From Stenotrophomonas maltophilia (GTDB lineage Bacteria > Pseudomonadota > Gammaproteobacteria > Xanthomonadales > Xanthomonadaceae): a stretch of DNA of 18,062 bases. The stretch covers positions 1 to 18,062 of the forward strand of contig DEZI01000007.1 in assembly GCA_002364755.1 (NCBI GenBank). Direction: 5' to 3'. The notes under the pieces were generated by a model. That model made no database searches. It saw nothing but the letters and a program-made list of their open reading frames with translations, and was not told the DNA's origin. Shown here piece after piece: positions 5,901 through 13,472 of this stretch. The stretch's first letter is position 1, and every line of letters starts with the position of its first letter. Both the position numbers and the translations under genes were made by a program.

Positions 5901-7052
5901 TCAGCGTCGTGCCTGCTGCGTGCGCAGGCGCGAAAGGCCATCCAGCTTGGCCTGGTAGCGCTGCTGGTTGACGCTGCCACCCAGCGAACGTGCCCGCGTC
6001 AGTTCGCGGTCGGCACGGGCCAGCTGTCCCGAGAGGAAATACGCGCGCGCCAGCCCGAAATGGAACTGGTGCGCGTTGTCGTACAGCTGCACCGCGCGCC
6101 GGTAATGGCGGATGGCCGTGGCCAGGTCACCGTTGCGCTCCGCGGCAGCACCGGCCATGTACTGCGCGAACGGATCGTCGCGCTGCACCGCCTTCAAACG
6201 CTGCTCCAGCGCCTGCGCCTGCGTCACCAGGCCCAGGCGGCGATACAGCACGCTGGCGTTGATCAGCGCCGAATCCTCGCGGCCATCCAGTCGCAGTGCA
6301 TTCTCGAATGCGGCGCGCGCACCCGCGACGTGACCTTCGCGGCTGTCAAGGACGCCGAGGTTGTTCCAGGTGGGCGCGAAATCCGGCGCGCGCGCAAGTG
6401 CCGCCGTGAAGAACGCGCGTGCCCCCATCGTGTCGCCCGCGGTCATGCGCTCGGCGCCGCGGTTGTTGTAGAAGTGCGCCAGTGCGCGGTCCAGCGAGAT
6501 CGGGTGCGGGCCGCGGCGGTCGTAGAGGATGTTGCGGTCGAGGTCGACGGTGCCGCCGCGACCGTCCACCATGATCCCCACGTTGACGTGGCCCACGCTG
6601 TAGACCACGCCCTGTTCCTGGTCCTGGTACCAGGACACCACGCGATCCACCTCCTGCACACGCGCCTGGATGCCGGCTTCGCGCGCCAGAGTGGCAAACA
6701 GCAGGGTGAACGCCAGGCAGTTGGCCTGGCGCTTCTGCCAGATTTCCGTGAGCGTGTAGGTCGCCGTCGGGTCGTACTGCAGGTCCAGCGAATGCGCACC
6801 GAAGATCATTTCGGCCAGCGCCTGCAGGCGCTGCTCGCGCGAGCTGTGGCGGGCGATCACCCGCGTCTGCAGCATCTGCCGCAGCGGCGCGGGAATGGCC
6901 AGCACCTGCTCCGGTGTCGGCACGCTGGCCACCGCAACCGGTGCGGCCGGCGCCACTTGGGGGGCGGGCGGTGGAGGATCCTGGGCCAGGGCGGCTGACA
7001 CGCCCGTGGCAGCCAGCAAAGGCGCAAGGCAACAAGCGGCAAGACGGCGCAT
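5901..7052 (-). CDS. Exported transglutaminase-like / TPR protein
   Basis: A 383-residue protein. The N-terminal signal peptide ends near residue 23 (ALA, then QDPPPP), followed by a Pro/Ala-rich linker to about 45. Residues 60-180 resemble a transglutaminase-like fold: RQANCLAFTLLFATLAREAG carries a candidate catalytic Cys112, GHVNVGI gives His155, and TVDLDRN gives Asp170 or Asp172, the Cys-His-Asp order of that superfamily. Residues 195-360 hold about four tetratricopeptide repeats (for example PTWNNLGVLDSREGHVAGARAAFENAL). It would act in the periplasm or attached to the envelope, probably as a protease/transglutaminase-like or binding protein; catalysis is inferred. ATG 7052 has AGGA seven nt upstream, and the signal peptide follows directly. 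Its 3' end nearly touches yjdM. Confidence 0.87.
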   Translation of the reverse strand: MRRLAACCLAPLLAATGVSAALAQDPPPPAPQVAPAAPVAVASVPTPEQVLAIPAPLRQMLQTRVIARHSSREQRLQALAEMIFGAHSLDLQYDPTATYTLTEIWQKRQANCLAFTLLFATLAREAGIQARVQEVDRVVSWYQDQEQGVVYSVGHVNVGIMVDGRGGTVDLDRNILYDRRGPHPISLDRALAHFYNNRGAERMTAGDTMGARAFFTAALARAPDFAPTWNNLGVLDSREGHVAGARAAFENALRLDGREDSALINASVLYRRLGLVTQAQALEQRLKAVQRDDPFAQYMAGAAAERNGDLATAIRHYRRAVQLYDNAHQFHFGLARAYFLSGQLARADRELTRARSLGGSVNQQRYQAKLDGLSRLRTQQARR

Positions 7053-7282
7053 GGCAGTTTCCTGCGGCGGCGGGCAGGCCCGCCTGCCGGCAGTGTAGAC
7101 CCGCGCGGGTGGGACGGCATCAACCATTTGTCGGCCGTCCGCGTTCATCCACATGCGGTGTGGACCAGCCCGCGACAAAGCTGTGGACAACCTCTTGCCA
7201 GCCTTGTCCGGCGGGCGATGTGAGCGACTGGTGAAAAATTGTCCAGCTTGCCCGCGGCGCCTGTGGGCGGGATGATCCCTGC
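7053..7282. other. Divergent intergenic region, no gene seen
   Basis: It separates the minus-strand TPR gene from the plus-strand HD hydrolase gene and must hold both promoters. I cannot pick convincing -35/-10 pairs, and I see no stem-loop or repeat of note. Confidence 0.6.
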
Positions 7283-7885
7283 ATGGACTTCGCCCCGATC
7301 CCGCTTGCACCGGCGCAGTGGCAGACGCTGCAGGATGCCTACGCCACGCCGCCGCGCGCCTACCACCACTTCGGCCACGTGCGCGCGGTGCTGCAGCACT
7401 GCCAGGACGTCGCGGCCGGACCGGGCTGGCAGCAGCCCGCCGAGGTGTATCTGGCGGTGCTGTACCACGACGCTATTTACCAGGCGGGGCGCAAGGACAA
7501 CGAAGCGCGCTCGGCCGAGCTGGCGCGCAGGGCCATCGCGCATGCGCCGGAGCTGTCGGGCATCGATGCAGCGCGGGTGGAGCAGCTGATCCTGCTGACC
7601 GCGCGCCACGGCGAACTGGGACCGGACGACGTGGATGCCGAGGCGGCCCTGTTCCTGGATTGCGATATGGCCATCCTGGCGGCTCCCGAAGCGGTGTTCG
7701 CCGCCTACGACCGCGGCGTGGCCGAGGAGTATAAAGGCGTGGTGCCGGGCTTCCTCTACCGCGCCGGCCGCCGCCGCTTCCTGCAGGGCCTGCTGCGCGC
7801 GCCGCGCATCTTCCTCAGCGACTTCTTCCACCAGCGGCTGGATGCGGCGGCGCGCGCCAACCTGCAGCGGCAGCTGGACGCCTGA
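7283..7885 (+). CDS. HD-domain metal-dependent phosphohydrolase (predicted)
   Basis: A 200-residue cytoplasmic protein of the predicted HD-superfamily hydrolase group. Metal ligands are visible in order: YHHFGHV (28-33, His), the paired His62-Asp63 in LAVLYHDAIY, a downstream His109 in TARHG, and Asp126/Asp128 in FLDCDMAIL. The C-terminal half (140-190) is helical, with EEYKGVVPGFLYRAGRRRFLQGLL, characteristic of this group. Such enzymes hydrolyse phosphate esters or nucleotides; the substrate is unknown. ATG 7283 is chosen because the conserved region begins close to it; no strong Shine-Dalgarno is seen. It is likely monocistronic or first in a loose cluster, with the next gene 46 nt downstream. 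Confidence 0.88.
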   Translation: MDFAPIPLAPAQWQTLQDAYATPPRAYHHFGHVRAVLQHCQDVAAGPGWQQPAEVYLAVLYHDAIYQAGRKDNEARSAELARRAIAHAPELSGIDAARVEQLILLTARHGELGPDDVDAEAALFLDCDMAILAAPEAVFAAYDRGVAEEYKGVVPGFLYRAGRRRFLQGLLRAPRIFLSDFFHQRLDAAARANLQRQLDA

Positions 7886-7931
7886 GCGGGACCGTTACAC
7901 TGGGTGCCTGTCTGCAACGCCGTGCCTGCCC

Positions 7932-8117
7932 GTGACCGACCCCGTGTCTGCGCCTGATCCCGATCCGCGTCCGCTACCGCCGGAAGAACCCGGCCCCAAC
8001 GAGTGCTGCGGCAGCGGCTGCCCGCTGTGCGTGCTCGACCTTTATTCCGACGAGCTGCAGCGCTACCGCAAGGCGCTGGCCGAATGGAAGGCGCGGCATC
8101 CGCAGGAGGCGTCATGA
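7932..8117 (+). CDS. Oxidoreductase-like domain protein, 61 aa
   Basis: A 61-residue protein. After a Pro/Asp-rich N-terminus (PLPPEEPGPNE) comes CCGSGCPLCVLDLYSDELQRY, which I recognise as the oxidoreductase-like N-terminal family (the OXLD1 type), with four clustered cysteines at 25, 26, 30 and 33. These may bind metal or take part in redox chemistry; the function is not established. The start is a GTG at 7932; there is no in-frame ATG close by and no clear Shine-Dalgarno. TACACT at 7896-7901 could be a -10 box. The stop overlaps the next ATG (ATGA at 8114-8117), so it is translationally coupled to the DUF998 membrane protein. Confidence 0.85.
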   Translation: MTDPVSAPDPDPRPLPPEEPGPNECCGSGCPLCVLDLYSDELQRYRKALAEWKARHPQEAS

Positions 8118-8731
8118 CGCGCGCGCGGCCGGCGGCATTGCTGGCCATGGTCGCGTTGCTGCTGTTCATCACCACCGCGCTGTGGACCCAGTTCGCGCGC
8201 AGTGACCTGGATTGGGTGCAGACCACCCTGAGCATCTACCTGCACGGACCCTGGGGACTGGCCCTGCGCAGTGCCTACTGCCTGTTGGCGCTGGCCATCG
8301 CCGTGCTCGGCATTGCGCTGTACCGGCACAGCACGGGCCCGCGCCGCAGTGGCGCCGCACCGCTGCTGTTCACCGTGGCCGCGCTCGGCCTGGCCACCGT
8401 GTCCATCGGCGACAGCTGGCTGCCCGAGGCGACGCCACTGCTGGCGCCACTGGTGCATGGCGTGGCCGCCAACACCGCCTTCCTGTGCGCCAGCGTGGGC
8501 ATGCTGCTGCAGGCCTGGTACCTGCGCCGCGAACCGGGCTGGCAGCGCAGTGCGGCCCTGCTGTGGGGCTGGGCGTGGCTGGCCTTTGCCCTGTTGTGGC
8601 TGCACGTGCTGTGGCGGGCAGGTCCGCCGCGTGGGCTGGGCCAGAAAACGGTGATCGTGGTGATCGTCGGCTGGCTGCTGTGGCTGGCGGTGGCGATGTA
8701 CCAGCGGGGTAGCCGCAGCGCGTCCCGCTGA
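8114..8731 (+). CDS. DUF998-family membrane protein
   Basis: A 205-residue, very hydrophobic protein with about six transmembrane helices (near 8-25, 48-70, 83-98, 108-134, 146-167 and 178-197). The stretch SIGDSWLPEATPLLAPLVHGVAAN, with an acidic loop and a His before the next helix, fits the DUF998 family of integral membrane proteins, whose function is unknown. A near-perfect AGGAGG lies just upstream of ATG 8114. The start overlaps the stop of the small Cys-rich protein by 4 nt, so the two form a coupled pair, which may mean a redox or metal partner of the membrane protein. Confidence 0.83.
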   Translation: MTRARPAALLAMVALLLFITTALWTQFARSDLDWVQTTLSIYLHGPWGLALRSAYCLLALAIAVLGIALYRHSTGPRRSGAAPLLFTVAALGLATVSIGDSWLPEATPLLAPLVHGVAANTAFLCASVGMLLQAWYLRREPGWQRSAALLWGWAWLAFALLWLHVLWRAGPPRGLGQKTVIVVIVGWLLWLAVAMYQRGSRSASR

Positions 8732-8744
8732 ACCGCCAAAGGCC

Positions 8745-8765
8745 TGCACGGGTACGTGCCGTGCA
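8745..8765. terminator. Hairpin between DUF998 gene and acvB
   Basis: TGCACGG (8745-8751) pairs with CCGTGCA (8759-8765) across a 7-nt loop, 14 nt after the DUF998 stop. No T-run follows, so termination is only a possibility; it could equally belong to the leader of the following gene. Confidence 0.35.
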
Positions 8766-8809
8766 CGCGGTGGCGGCGTATCGTGTGCGCATTCCACCGG
8801 GGATGCGAT

Positions 8810-10156
8810 ATGAAGCGTGCAGGGCTGGGCAGGGCAATGGGTGTGGTGCTGGCGCTGGCGGCGTTGCCGGCCATGGCGGCAGCGAACGTGCAGCAGTTCA
8901 GCCACGGGCGCTTCGACCAGATACCGGTGCACATGCCGGCAGGAACCCCGCAGCGGGTGGTGATCTGGTTCCATGAGCCGACCGCCGGTGGCGATACCAG
9001 CCGCCTGCCGATCGAGGCCCTGCGTGCCGATGGCGCTCTCGTTGCCGCCGTGGACATCACCCACCTGCGTGGCGTACTGAAGCGCGAAGGTGATCCGACC
9101 TGCTCGTTCGGTGCCGGCGACGTCGAGAATTTCTCGCGCTGGCTGCAGGCATCGCTGCACCTGCCGGGTTATCACCTGCCGTTGGTTGGCGGTGATGGCG
9201 AAGGTGCGGAGATGGCCTACACGCTGGCCGCGCAGGCCGATACCCAGGTCTTTGCCGGCCTGCTGACCACCGGCTTCTGCCCCGGGCACAGCCACGAGCG
9301 CATGGTCTGCGGCGATGGCGTGAAGCACAACCGGCTGCAGCCGGCCGAACTGAATTTCCCGTGGCTGAGCGCGGCCGGCGGCAACGCCTGCCAGGCCGGC
9401 CAGGCCAGCCCGTTCGTGCAGCAGGTGGCGATGGCGCGTGAGTTCAAGCGCACCGCACGCGGCGATGCCTCGCCGGGCCTGGTGGCTGCGGCACGGGTGG
9501 TGGGCGCGCAGGCCGGCGTGAGCCTGGCACCGCCGCCGGATGCGTTGAAGGGATTGCCGGTGGTGGAAGTGCCGGCCACCGGCAACGGCGACACCCTGGC
9601 CATCTTCGTGTCGGGCGACGGCGGCTGGGCCGGCCTGGACAAGAACGTTGCCGCCTCGCTGAGCGAGCATGGCGTGGCCGTTGTCGGCATCGATTCGCTG
9701 CGCTATTTCTGGAGCGAGCGCACGCCCAAGGGCTTTGCCGCCGACCTGCAGAAGATCATCGCCCACTACCGGCAGCAGTGGCACCGCGACAAGGTGGTGC
9801 TGGTCGGCTTCTCGCAGGGCGCCGACGTGTTGCCGGCCACCATCAACCAGCTTGATGCAGGCACCCGCGAGAGTGTGGAGCGCATCGCCCTGCTGTCGGT
9901 GGGGCGCAAGGCCGATTTCGAATTCCACGTCAGCAACTGGCTGGGCGGTGGTGGCGATGGCCTGCCGATCGCACCGGAAGTGGCCAGGCTGCCGGCGGGC
10001 AGGACACTGTGCGTGTACGGCGAAAAGGATGAGGATGCGCTGTGCCCGGATCTGCCCTCCAGCGAGGCAGTGCAGAAGGTGAAGCTGCCGGGCGACCATC
10101 ACTTCAATGGTGATTACGACCGCCTGGCCGAAGTGATCCTCAAGGGCGGCGCGTAA
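8810..10156 (+). CDS. acvB: AcvB/VirJ-family lysyl-phosphatidylglycerol hydrolase
   Basis: A 448-residue exported protein with a signal peptide (1-24, ALPAMAAA). Two halves are visible. The N-terminal domain (about 28-235) has alpha/beta character (RVVIWFHEP, HLPLVGGDGEGAEMAYTLA). The C-terminal VirJ domain (about 250-448) is an alpha/beta hydrolase: IFVSGDGGWAGLD (266-278), nucleophile elbow GFSQGAD with Ser336, and LPGDHHFNGDYD with His430/431. Size and two-domain plan match AcvB rather than the shorter VirJ. AcvB of Agrobacterium hydrolyses lysyl-phosphatidylglycerol in the periplasm, opposing the MprF-type synthase, with which it shares an operon there. Here mprF is the very next gene, but convergent. 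The start at 8810 is placed directly before the signal peptide; the upstream open frame lacks it. Confidence 0.9.
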   Translation: MKRAGLGRAMGVVLALAALPAMAAANVQQFSHGRFDQIPVHMPAGTPQRVVIWFHEPTAGGDTSRLPIEALRADGALVAAVDITHLRGVLKREGDPTCSFGAGDVENFSRWLQASLHLPGYHLPLVGGDGEGAEMAYTLAAQADTQVFAGLLTTGFCPGHSHERMVCGDGVKHNRLQPAELNFPWLSAAGGNACQAGQASPFVQQVAMAREFKRTARGDASPGLVAAARVVGAQAGVSLAPPPDALKGLPVVEVPATGNGDTLAIFVSGDGGWAGLDKNVAASLSEHGVAVVGIDSLRYFWSERTPKGFAADLQKIIAHYRQQWHRDKVVLVGFSQGADVLPATINQLDAGTRESVERIALLSVGRKADFEFHVSNWLGGGGDGLPIAPEVARLPAGRTLCVYGEKDEDALCPDLPSSEAVQKVKLPGDHHFNGDYDRLAEVILKGGA

Positions 10157-10168
10157 ACCGCACCCACA

Positions 10169-10194
10169 GGCAGCGCCGGGCCATGCCCGGCGGA
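10169..10194 (+). repeat. SMAG-like palindrome, copy 1
   Basis: CGCCGGGC (10174-10181), loop CAT, GCCCGGCG (10185-10192), followed by GA. The head reads GCAG where copy 2 has the canonical GTAG. It lies 12 nt after the acvB stop in the convergent acvB-mprF gap. SMAG elements are a known abundant REP-like family in S. maltophilia. Confidence 0.8.
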
Positions 10195-10198
10195 GAGC

Positions 10199-10219
10199 GT
10201 GCGAACCAACGGTTCGCAC
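10199..10219. repeat. Perfect 9-bp hairpin inside the repeat cluster
   Basis: GTGCGAACC (10199-10207), loop AAC, GGTTCGCAC (10211-10219). The right arm is the beginning of the first 20-bp tandem unit, so hairpin and tandem array are fused. Confidence 0.75.
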
Positions 10220-10270
10220 CCACCGGGGTGGGTTCGCACCCATCGGGGTGGGTGCGCACCCACCGGGGTA
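10211..10270. repeat. Tandem array, 3 x 20 bp
   Basis: Three exact-length units lie head to tail: 10211-10230 reads GGTTCGCACCCACCGGGGTG; 10231-10250 has one change (C to T in the middle); 10251-10270 has T to G at position 4 and ends in A. Across the unit joints the core ACCCAC-cggg-GTGGGT can fold. There are no spacers. The last unit runs straight into the GTAG head of SMAG copy 2. Confidence 0.85.
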
Positions 10271-10292
10271 GCGCCGGGCCATGCCCGGCGGA
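10268..10292 (+). repeat. SMAG palindrome, copy 2
   Basis: GTAG (10268-10271), then CGCCGGGC (10272-10279), loop CAT, GCCCGGCG (10283-10290), GA. The stem and loop are identical to copy 1 and in the same orientation, 98 bp apart. It ends 8 nt before the mprF stop and may act as a bidirectional transcript end. Confidence 0.85.
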
Positions 10293-10300
10293 ACACGCGA

Positions 10301-12865
10301 TCACCCGCGGCGCGGGTCCAGCGAAATCAACCGCGTGGCATCCAGCAGCGCCGCCGGCAGGTGCATGCCGCCGGGTGCGGCGAGGTAGCGCGGGCGCCAC
10401 TGTGGGGCGAACTTCGACTTGAACCGGCGCAGGCCGCTGAAGCCGTAGAAGCGTTCGCCATGCCGCGCCAGCAACCCGGCCAAGCGGTTCCAGCGGCCCG
10501 CCAAGCGGTGCTGGGCCAATCCGGACAGCGGCGCCATGCCCAGCGAGAAACGCGCATAGCCCTGCGCGCGGCCCCACAGGAACAGCTCGATGAACAGGAA
10601 ATCCATTGTGCCCTTCGGTGCCTCGTTGACGTGGCGCATCAGGTCCACCGACAGCTCGGCACCGGCCGGTGCCTGCCACAGGTTGGCGAAGGCCACGATC
10701 TCGCCCTCGACCTCGACCAGCGCCACCGGGAAGCGCACCAGGTACTGCGGATCGAAGCTGCCCAGCGAGAAGCCCTTTTCGTCACCGGCCTTGTCGTCAA
10801 GCCAGGCGTTGGAAATGGCATGCAGGCGCGGCAGCAGCTCGGGAATGTCTTCCACCGGCGCTACGCGGAACGACAGGCCGCTGCGCTTGCCGCGGTTCCA
10901 GGCCTGGCGCAGGTCGGCGCGCTCGCGGCCTTCGAGGCCGAAGTCGTGCAGCGGCACGATGGCTTCCTCACCCAGCTTGACCAGGCCCAGGCCGAGATCC
11001 AGATACGTCTGCCAGTACGCCTCGCCCACCTGGTAGAACACCGGCCGTAGGCCGAGGCGGTCGGCTTCCTCGCGGAAGCGCCAGATCAGCGCACGCGCGA
11101 CGTCGGGCGGGCCGACCGGATCGCCCATCGCGATCAGCGAGCCGCCATAGCGTTGCATCATCACGAAGCCCTGTTTCGCCTCGTCGCGCAGCACCGCCTT
11201 GTCGGCGGTCAGCACCAGGCAGGCCTGGGTATCAGTGGCGTTGGCCAGCACCGGGGCCAGCGCCTGCAGGGTGGCATTGTCGGCGGCAGGGAGGGGCGTG
11301 CGCGTGCTGTGCAGCAGGCGGGCCAGGCCGAACATCACCAGCGCGATGGCCACCACCAGCAACGCGCGCAGCGCACGCGGGGCATTGCCCGATACCGCGA
11401 ACTGCCACCACAGCTCGTTCTGGTATTCGACGTGGCTGTAGGTGAAGAACAGCAGCCAGGTGACCGCGACCAGCACCAGGCCCAGGTTGCGCAGCCACGG
11501 CCACGACCACGCTTCATCCAGCAGCGCGCCCTGGCGGTAGAACTCGCGGCGCGCGGCCCAGAGCGCCATCGCCACCAGCAGCGCAGACACGGCGATGAGC
11601 GGCTGGCCGCCGCGCAGCCAGAGCGGCAGCGGCGTGATCACGCACACCGCCATCGCCAGGATCCAGGCCGCATGGCTGCGCCGGGCCAGGCCCTGGCCGA
11701 TCAGCAGCAGGACGACGCCACCGAGGCTGCCGATCAGGTGCGAGGTTTCCAGGATCGGCAGCGAGGCGTTGAGCAGATGGCGGCGCGGTGTCGGCAACGT
11801 GCCATCGATGACCAGCGCGGCGCCGATGCTGAAGGCGGCCAGCGCGATGATCTGCGGCAGCCACGGGCGCAGCGCATGCCAGCCGGCGCGGGTGGCACCG
11901 GCGCTGGCCTGCAGCGGCTGGCGCAGGGCCGGGGCGAGGGCGAGCAGGGTGGCCAGCAGCAGCGGCAGCACGTAGTAGGTGACGCGATAGATCAGCGCGG
12001 CCGCCAGCACCGCGGCCGGGGCGACCTGCGGCAGCAGTTTCAGCAGGCTCCACTCGAACACGCCCAGACCGGCCGGGACCGTGGACACCAGGCCGGCCAG
12101 CACCGCCACCAGGTACAGGCCGACGAAGCCGGGCAGGCCGGTGGGGGTCGAGTCGGGCAGCAGCACGTAGAACGCGGCGCTGGCCAGCACCAGCTCGATC
12201 ACGCTGAGCACGGTGACGCCGAGCATGGTGCGGCGGTCGGGCAGCCACAGGCCATGGCCGAAGATGTGGAACTGGCGACCGTTGCGGCCGACCAGCAGCA
12301 CGGTGGCGGCGTAGGCGAGCAGGGCGAGGATGCCGACCACGCGCACTGCGGCCGGGTCCAGCGGCAGGGCCAGTGCGGCAGCGGCCGGCTCCATGCACAG
12401 CGCCACACCGATCAGCAGCCAGGCGCCGAGCACGAAGCCCAGCGTGCTCATCAGCACCACCTGGCCGATCTGCGCCAGGTCGAGGCCGGCGCTGCGGTAG
12501 CCGCGCAGGCGCACCGCGCCGCCGGTCAGTGCGGCAAAGCCCACCGTCTGCCCCAGGGTGTGGGCGAGGAAGGCAGTGATGCCCACGCGCGCCGGATGCA
12601 CGCGGATGCCGCTGCGGCGCAGGCCGATGGCATCGAAACCGATCAGGCAGGCATAGCTGGCCAGGCCCAGCAGCACGGTCAGTGCGATCTGCGTGCCGGT
12701 CAGCTCGTGGAAGGCTTCGCGGATGGCGCGGTAGCCGTGCTCGTCGAACTCGTTGGCCAGTCCGTGCAGGGCCAGCGACAGGATCAACAGCGGGATGACG
12801 ATGGTCAGGACCCGCTTCCATGACGGGGTGTGCGAAGCGGTGGTGGGGTCGTTGGCTGGGGTCAT
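10301..12865 (-). CDS. mprF: MprF: lysyl-phosphatidylglycerol synthase and flippase
   Basis: An 854-residue inner-membrane protein. The N-terminal ~510 residues carry many transmembrane helices of the flippase domain, including FLAHTLGQTVGFAALTGGAV, RLRGYRSAGL and VSTVPAGLGVFEWSLLKLLP. The C-terminal ~310 residues are the cytoplasmic DUF2156/GNAT-like synthase: DEAKQGFVMMQRYGG, VFYQVGEAYWQTYLDLGL, ERADLRQAWNRGKRSGLSF, DDKAGDEKGFSLGSF and GTMDFLFIELFLWGRAQG. MprF moves an amino acid, usually lysine, from aminoacyl-tRNA to phosphatidylglycerol and flips the product outward, lowering negative charge and raising resistance to cationic peptides; the amino acid used here is inferred. Start ATG 12865 is preferred; ATG 12922 is in frame and possible, neither with a clear Shine-Dalgarno. 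It converges with the probable lipid hydrolase acvB. Confidence 0.95.
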   Translation of the reverse strand: MTPANDPTTASHTPSWKRVLTIVIPLLILSLALHGLANEFDEHGYRAIREAFHELTGTQIALTVLLGLASYACLIGFDAIGLRRSGIRVHPARVGITAFLAHTLGQTVGFAALTGGAVRLRGYRSAGLDLAQIGQVVLMSTLGFVLGAWLLIGVALCMEPAAAALALPLDPAAVRVVGILALLAYAATVLLVGRNGRQFHIFGHGLWLPDRRTMLGVTVLSVIELVLASAAFYVLLPDSTPTGLPGFVGLYLVAVLAGLVSTVPAGLGVFEWSLLKLLPQVAPAAVLAAALIYRVTYYVLPLLLATLLALAPALRQPLQASAGATRAGWHALRPWLPQIIALAAFSIGAALVIDGTLPTPRRHLLNASLPILETSHLIGSLGGVVLLLIGQGLARRSHAAWILAMAVCVITPLPLWLRGGQPLIAVSALLVAMALWAARREFYRQGALLDEAWSWPWLRNLGLVLVAVTWLLFFTYSHVEYQNELWWQFAVSGNAPRALRALLVVAIALVMFGLARLLHSTRTPLPAADNATLQALAPVLANATDTQACLVLTADKAVLRDEAKQGFVMMQRYGGSLIAMGDPVGPPDVARALIWRFREEADRLGLRPVFYQVGEAYWQTYLDLGLGLVKLGEEAIVPLHDFGLEGRERADLRQAWNRGKRSGLSFRVAPVEDIPELLPRLHAISNAWLDDKAGDEKGFSLGSFDPQYLVRFPVALVEVEGEIVAFANLWQAPAGAELSVDLMRHVNEAPKGTMDFLFIELFLWGRAQGYARFSLGMAPLSGLAQHRLAGRWNRLAGLLARHGERFYGFSGLRRFKSKFAPQWRPRYLAAPGGMHLPAALLDATRLISLDPRRG

Positions 12866-13060
12866 CGGCGCAAGAATGCGACAGCAGGGGGGAAGAGGGG
12901 TGTCAACATGAACGTGGCGCATCGTGCGCCTGTCGCCGGCGTTTGACCAGCACCGGCACTGTGCGGCGATTGGCGGCAACGAATGTGCGTGCGGGAGGCC
13001 ACATTTCATCGCCCGGCTGGGTGAGAATGGGGTTCAGTCCACCCCGCAGGAGCCACGCCC
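12866..13060. other. Divergent promoter region mprF / ridA
   Basis: Holds the promoters of mprF (minus) and ridA (plus). I cannot assign boxes with confidence. If mprF starts at 12922, part of it is coding. Confidence 0.5.
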
Positions 13061-13408
13061 ATGATGGAGCGTTACGACGTCGGACCACGTATGTCCGAGA
13101 TGACCGTGCACAACAAGGTCGCCTACCTTTCCGGCCAGATCCCGGAAGACACCAGCCAGGACATCACCGGGCAGACCCGGCAGGTGCTGGCGGAGATCGA
13201 CAAGCTGCTGGCGCTGGTGGCCAGTGACCGCCAGCACGTGCTGCGCGCGGAAGTGTTCCTGGCCGACATCGCCGATTTCGATGGCATGAACAAGGCGTGG
13301 GATGAGTGGGTGGTCGAAGGTGCGACCCCGGCGCGTGCGACGTTCGAAGCGAAGCTGGCGCATGCCGAGTGGAAGGTCGAGATCGTGATTACCGCGGCCG
13401 TGCCGTAA
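13061..13408 (+). CDS. RidA-family protein (enamine/imine deaminase type)
   Basis: A 115-residue protein of the YjgF/YER057c/UK114 fold. Family marks are AYLSGQIPED near residue 21, QVLAEIDKLLALV in the middle helix, and near the C-terminus PARATFEAKLAHAEWKVEIVITA with Arg92 and Glu107. Arg92 aligns with the catalytic arginine (R105) of E. coli RidA, so a deaminase acting on reactive 2-aminoacrylate-like intermediates is plausible. It would be a cytoplasmic trimer. The MMERYDVGPRMSEMTVHNKV opening resembles the subgroup in which the N-terminus is short, so it may not be the housekeeping RidA itself. AGGAG precedes ATG 13061 at 8 nt; a second ATG follows at once. Likely monocistronic. Confidence 0.9.
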   Translation: MMERYDVGPRMSEMTVHNKVAYLSGQIPEDTSQDITGQTRQVLAEIDKLLALVASDRQHVLRAEVFLADIADFDGMNKAWDEWVVEGATPARATFEAKLAHAEWKVEIVITAAVP

Positions 13409-13426
13409 TCCGGGATTGCGTGAAGC

Positions 13427-13464
13427 GGGATCGGATCCCTCTCCGAGGAGAGGGCTCTGACCCC
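13427..13464. repeat. Palindromic repeat, copy A (terminator-like)
   Basis: Inner stem CCCTCTCC (13437-13444) with GGAGAGGG (13447-13454); outer arms GGGATC and GACCCC, imperfect. It is preceded by GTGAAGC. It lies 18 nt after the ridA stop and 8 nt before the stop of the convergent 118-residue gene, a good place for a bidirectional terminator. A related copy lies at 14081-14119. Confidence 0.7.
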
Positions 13465-13472
13465 GTTCTGGT

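Noticed and set aside
5159..5980. Upstream in-frame extension of yegD, overlapping yjdM
   Set aside because: The extension lacks Hsp70 sequence, crosses the repeat element and is antisense to yjdM; Hsp70 begins at MRLGIDFGTSNS.
10211..10270. CRISPR array
   Set aside because: Only three 20-bp units with no spacers between them and no cas genes.
8063..10282. Open frame of 739 codons on the minus strand across DUF998 and acvB
   Set aside because: It spans two well-supported plus-strand genes and reads as low-complexity antisense.
11153..12823. Open frame of 556 codons opposite mprF
   Set aside because: Gln/Arg/His-rich low-complexity translation without any domain; mprF explains the locus.
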